DNA of 64,000 bases from Pegea sp. RAD2-039 (lineage: Eukaryota > Chordata > Thaliacea > Salpida > Salpidae), in assembly GCA_034620365.1 (NCBI GenBank), contig JAQGEQ010000104.1, positions 17,552 through 81,551 on the forward strand, in the 5' to 3' direction. Of the stretch, positions 60,802 through 64,000 are shown piece by piece; position 1 is the first letter of the stretch, and every line of letters starts with the position of its first letter. The notes under the pieces were generated by a model. It had not been told where the DNA came from, did no database searches, and saw only the letters and a program-made list of their open reading frames with translations. The position numbers and the translations under genes were made by a program.

Positions 60802-61074
60802 AAAGTTATTTGTTTAAAACTTAAAACAAAATTAATGAAAACAATCTTTTTTTACTTTATTGAAATCAGCTGAACATTTATTTGTATAATAAGTATTTTA
60901 TAATTATAACCAATAACCTATAATTAGTAATTACTAAAATCAACTTAGGAAAGATTAGTTCAAAGCTAATTAAAAATTTATAGTTTTTTAATAATTACTC
61001 TATTTAAATATAATTTTTAAATATACATATTTAAATATACACTATGCGTAAAAATAAAAGTTAAACATTATGCT

Positions 61075-61137
61075 CTATATGACGTCATCGCTTCCTGATA
61101 GTAAATCATTTGATGATTCATCGCCGCCATATGACAT
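61075..61137 (-). CDS. Small acidic frame 3 with CRE palindrome, right copy
   Basis: It encodes MSYGGDESSNDLLSGSDDVI; it differs from the left copy at two residues, G5 (E in left) and S8 (L in left). TGACGTCA is at 61080-61087. Confidence 0.3.
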   Translation of the reverse strand: MSYGGDESSNDLLSGSDDVI

Positions 61138-61454
61138 TTTAGATTGAAAAACCTTATCTAAAATAAATCTATATATACTTTTAGTGATATAGTACATTCA
61201 ATTTAAACCATCTACTCTCGCAAAATGTATATCACTTCTAATTGTGATTTAATTTTCATTTTTCAATTAACATTAGCGGTAAACAGCAATGACGAGTAAA
61301 ACTGTCATATATGCTTAAATATTAACAGTTTTCACATGAAATGTTGAGGCTTACTTAACTTTGTTTGCTTCTAACATAAAGCTAGTTGTACAAACTTTAA
61401 ATAAACAAAAATAGCATGAAATAGTTGTTACCAAAAGTTTTCCTTTTTCTTATA

Positions 61455-61562
61455 TCATATTTTTTCATTTTCCTTTAACTGCTTGCAGAAAACAGAACGC
61501 TGGTTAGAGTGATTTGCTGCGAAAACTTCCCATTTATTATTTTTAATGATAAGTGTCTTCAT
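61455..61562 (-). CDS. Small conserved frame 2, right copy
   Basis: 35 residues starting MKTLIIKNNKWEVFAANHSN; three substitutions and no break relative to the left copy at 41291. Confidence 0.3.
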   Translation of the reverse strand: MKTLIIKNNKWEVFAANHSNQRSVFCKQLKENEKI

Positions 61563-61673
61563 ATCGCAATTGGATGCATTCTTAAAACGAAAAAAAGTAT
61601 AAAAGCTTTTTAAATTTCTATCAATAAATTGTCATAACTTTATAAAAGACAAAAATTTATTAAGACGTTTCAT

Positions 61674-61874
61674 TTATGTAGCCAAAAAAGAAAAACTAAT
61701 TGATAAGCTGATAAAATTAAAACAAACAAATTTTATATTATCAGTTTTTAGATAATCTAATTTTAATAAACTCTTAGCTACATGAAAACATTTAGTTATT
61801 TCGATTGCTGAAGAAAATTGAAGTATAAAATCATTACCAATATTTTTTAAGTTGTTGTCCTGTTTATCAATCAT
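61674..61874 (-). CDS. Small conserved frame 1, right copy, 66 residues
   Basis: It begins MIDKQDNNLKNIGNDFILQF and ends SFSFLAT. In both arms frames 1, 2, 3, 5 and 4 lie in this order on the strand opposite to the Arg/Gln/Glu-rich gene, about 200-600 bases apart. They could be exons of one unrecognised gene or element. Confidence 0.3.
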   Translation of the reverse strand: MIDKQDNNLKNIGNDFILQFSSAIEITKCFHVAKSLLKLDYLKTDNIKFVCFNFISLSISFSFLAT

Positions 61875-63513
61875 CAAAATAATTAAAATGATTTTGTATA
61901 ATTATTGTATAATAATTAAAAATAATAAGATAAATAAATCAATATAATAAATAAATTAAATACATTTAAAAAATATTAAGATAAGAAATAAAAAACTTTT
62001 ATAAAACGTTTTTACATTTATTTTTTAAATCAAGTAATTTTGTTATTTGGAAAATTAGTTTAACTCTTAGAATATGTAAAGATTCAAAACAATTTGACCG
62101 AAGAAAAAGATAAAAAAATTTTTTAGAAAATTCCTTAAAATAAAAAAATATATATAAAATAATAAAGATATTTTCAACTAATAAATAACTAAGAGCATAA
62201 AAGAACTAGTACAGAAACAATATTTTCAGTTATAAGAATAGTTATTTATTTATTAAAACTTGTTTATTTCTGTAAAATCATCATTTTGTAAAATATAAAT
62301 ATGTTGTAAAGTTGAAAATATTTACAATGTTATAGTGTAGTAAGAAGAAAAGTCATGAAGTCAATTACTAATGACTTTAGATAATGATTTTAGAAAATAA
62401 ATAGAAATTAAAGACAATTGATAAATAACTTTTGCTTTTACCTTTAGTTATAGGTTTAAAACTAAGAATCATAAGCAGCAGTTAGAGCAAGTTATAACTT
62501 TCTCATACGAATAGAGCTACCTTTGGAATAAATTAGCTTATATGTTTATTAGGTATTAAAAAATCTCCTTAGAAAATAAACTAGAATTTTTTTTTTAATT
62601 TTTAATTTATAATTAATTAGCAAAGAATTAATTGATTTTTTTAATAAGAGTGTATAGATTTTTTAAATTAAACTAAAAAAATAAATTTGTAAAAAATGTT
62701 TGGAAACCCTCAATATATTTTATAAAATAATCTGCAGTGTAGGGCCATTTGATTTTACATCTGATAGCGACTAGTCCTGGGTGAATATCTCACAAAGGAA
62801 GTTTTTTAGAGTATAGGCCTAAATAGTTTTTGATGTCTAATTGTCTTGTTACTCTGTTTTTTGGTTGGATCAAATTTTAAATTACTTTTTAGAAAATAAA
62901 TTTGTTTAAATTTTATCTTATTTTTTTTAAATTATATTTAAGTTATCATAGTTAATATAAATCAAAGTAAATTATTATTGGATTAGTAAACTTTTATTAA
63001 AATATTTTTTTATAAGCTTGTTAAAATCTTTTACTGCAAACTTTCGTTAATAAACTATTAAGTGTTAAATACTTTTCTATAATTGCTATAATTATTTATA
63101 AACGTTTTTAAAATGATTTGTTTTTTTAAGACCCATTTATATTTTGACCGTTTGAAATCACTAGTAAATTTTGAAATTTAGTTATTTAATAACATAAAAA
63201 AAAGAAAATAATTCTTAATAAATTATCTGTTGGCAGATTTGTGTAAACAAATTCTTTACTTTAACTTAAAAAACAGTTCAAGCAAAGAAAATATTTATGG
63301 CAAAAGTAGTAGTAAAAATAAATAATGTATAATTTGTCATCAATGTTTTTCCTTTACTTTTAGTGTAACATCATTTTTGATGAGTAAATATTTATCTTAA
63401 TCAAATAAATAAATTAAAAAATTTTATAATAAGTTTTTCTGTACAAAATTTCAAGTAAGCTGTTTGACAGGACTTAAGGGAATAAGCTTGGAATACTTTT
63501 TGATTTTATCATA

Positions 63514-64000
63514 ATGTGGAATTCTACAAGTGAAATCTATAAGCGACAACAAGGAGAAAAAAATTGTCAACAGGAAGAAAAACGTGTTCAGCGTGAGCAA
63601 GAAAAAATGCGTCGACAAGAAGAAAAACGCCGTCAACAAGAAGAAAAACGTCGTCAACAAGACGAAAATAGACTTCGTAAGCAGGAACAGCAAGAAAGAC
63701 TTCAACGAGAAAGAGAAGAACAGGAGAGAATAAAGCGTCTATCTGAATATCAGCGAATGCAACAAGCGTCAGCAGATTACCACCAAAGAGAAATGATGCT
63801 TCGTCAACAAGAAGAAGAAAAACGTCGTCAACAAGAAGAAAATAGACTTCGTAAGCAGAAACAGCAAGAAAGACTTCAACGAGAAAGAGAAGAACAGGAG
63901 AGAATAAAGCGTCTAGCTGAATATCAGCGAATGCAACAAGCGTCAGCAAATTACCACCAAAGAGATATGATGCTTCGTCAACAAGAACAGGAAAATCTTC
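63514..64000 (+). CDS. Arg/Gln/Glu-rich repeat protein, right copy, open at window end
   Basis: The frame starts ATG at 63514 (MWNSTSEIYKRQQGEKNCQQ) and stays open for all 162 codons to the window end. Seven-residue RRQQEEK-type repeats lie at residues 28-49. The 58-residue unit starts at N52 and again at N110, each with QERLQREREEQ and EYQRMQQASA. It has one seven-residue unit fewer than the left copy. The C-terminus lies outside, so this copy may be longer than 206 residues. A helical, highly charged intracellular protein is predicted; no function is recognised. Confidence 0.75.
   Translation, partial: MWNSTSEIYKRQQGEKNCQQEEKRVQREQEKMRRQEEKRRQQEEKRRQQDENRLRKQEQQERLQREREEQERIKRLSEYQRMQQASADYHQREMMLRQQEEEKRRQQEENRLRKQKQQERLQREREEQERIKRLAEYQRMQQASANYHQRDMMLRQQEQENL

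Larger units (their letters stand above)
60010..64000. repeat. Right outer arm of large inverted repeat, runs off the window
   Basis: The reverse of 38735-42820. Near-identical stretches include 62690-62830 against 40000-40140, and 61440-61570 against 41280-41410. A separate extra copy of the CRE unit lies just outside the arm at 59140. Confidence 0.82.

Noticed and set aside
63524-63949. Minus-strand frames of hydrophobic residues opposite the Arg/Gln/Glu-rich genes (also 38896-39415 plus)
   Set aside because: They are antisense shadows: CTT/GTT-rich complements of glutamine and glutamate repeat codons give Leu/Val/Phe runs. The sense frame has the ordered repeats.

Overview
The window is a very AT-rich stretch of animal nuclear DNA (roughly three quarters A+T). 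The evidence for an animal is: a CR1-type LINE, a broken C2H2 zinc-finger gene, spliced exons encoding an HP1-type chromoshadow domain with GT-AG introns of 111 and 53 bases, and a first exon that looks like a TGF-beta family proprotein. I cannot fix the species. A cnidarian such as Hydra, a flatworm, a rotifer or a hemipteran insect would all fit.

Layout. Bases 384-726 are a decayed zinc-finger array cut by a LINE on the minus strand (about 727-5165; ORF1 intact, ORF2 with about four frameshifts). From 5.2 to 29.5 kb there is almost no coding sequence. This part is a patchwork of repeat families lying in both orientations, with inverted pairs 9.3-11.0/23.2-24.8 kb and 15.4-17.3/27.5-29.5 kb. 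From 29.9 to 30.5 kb lie the last three exons of an HP1/chromobox-like gene. From 31 to 38.7 kb there are LINE scraps and several direct repeats. From 38.7 kb to the window end is a large inverted repeat. Its outer arms (38.7-42.8 and 60.0-64.0 kb) each carry a copy of an Arg/Gln/Glu-rich repeat-protein gene, transcribed outwards. Inside it is a second inverted repeat (44.15-49.59/50.77-56.06 kb). A TGF-beta-like first exon with one in-frame stop sits in a largely single-copy island at 58.0-58.4 kb.

The main pattern not explained by genes is a set of about 40 short modules. Each has a box close to CCACAAAC; in most of those I examined it is followed 80-110 bases 3' by a short perfect or near-perfect hairpin. 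The hairpin sequence differs between subfamilies (GATGCA, GTTGAA, GTCGA, AACTGC, GAAGTT stems) while its position is kept. A second recurring signal is about 14 copies of a GC-rich motif, GCGCCATCTAGCGG and variants. Its reverse complement matches the CTCF core consensus at nearly every position. Both signals lie inside the repeat families and are scarce in the gene-bearing islands.

All similarity statements come from reading the sequence by eye; no alignments or searches were run. Repeat boundaries are approximate to tens of bases.
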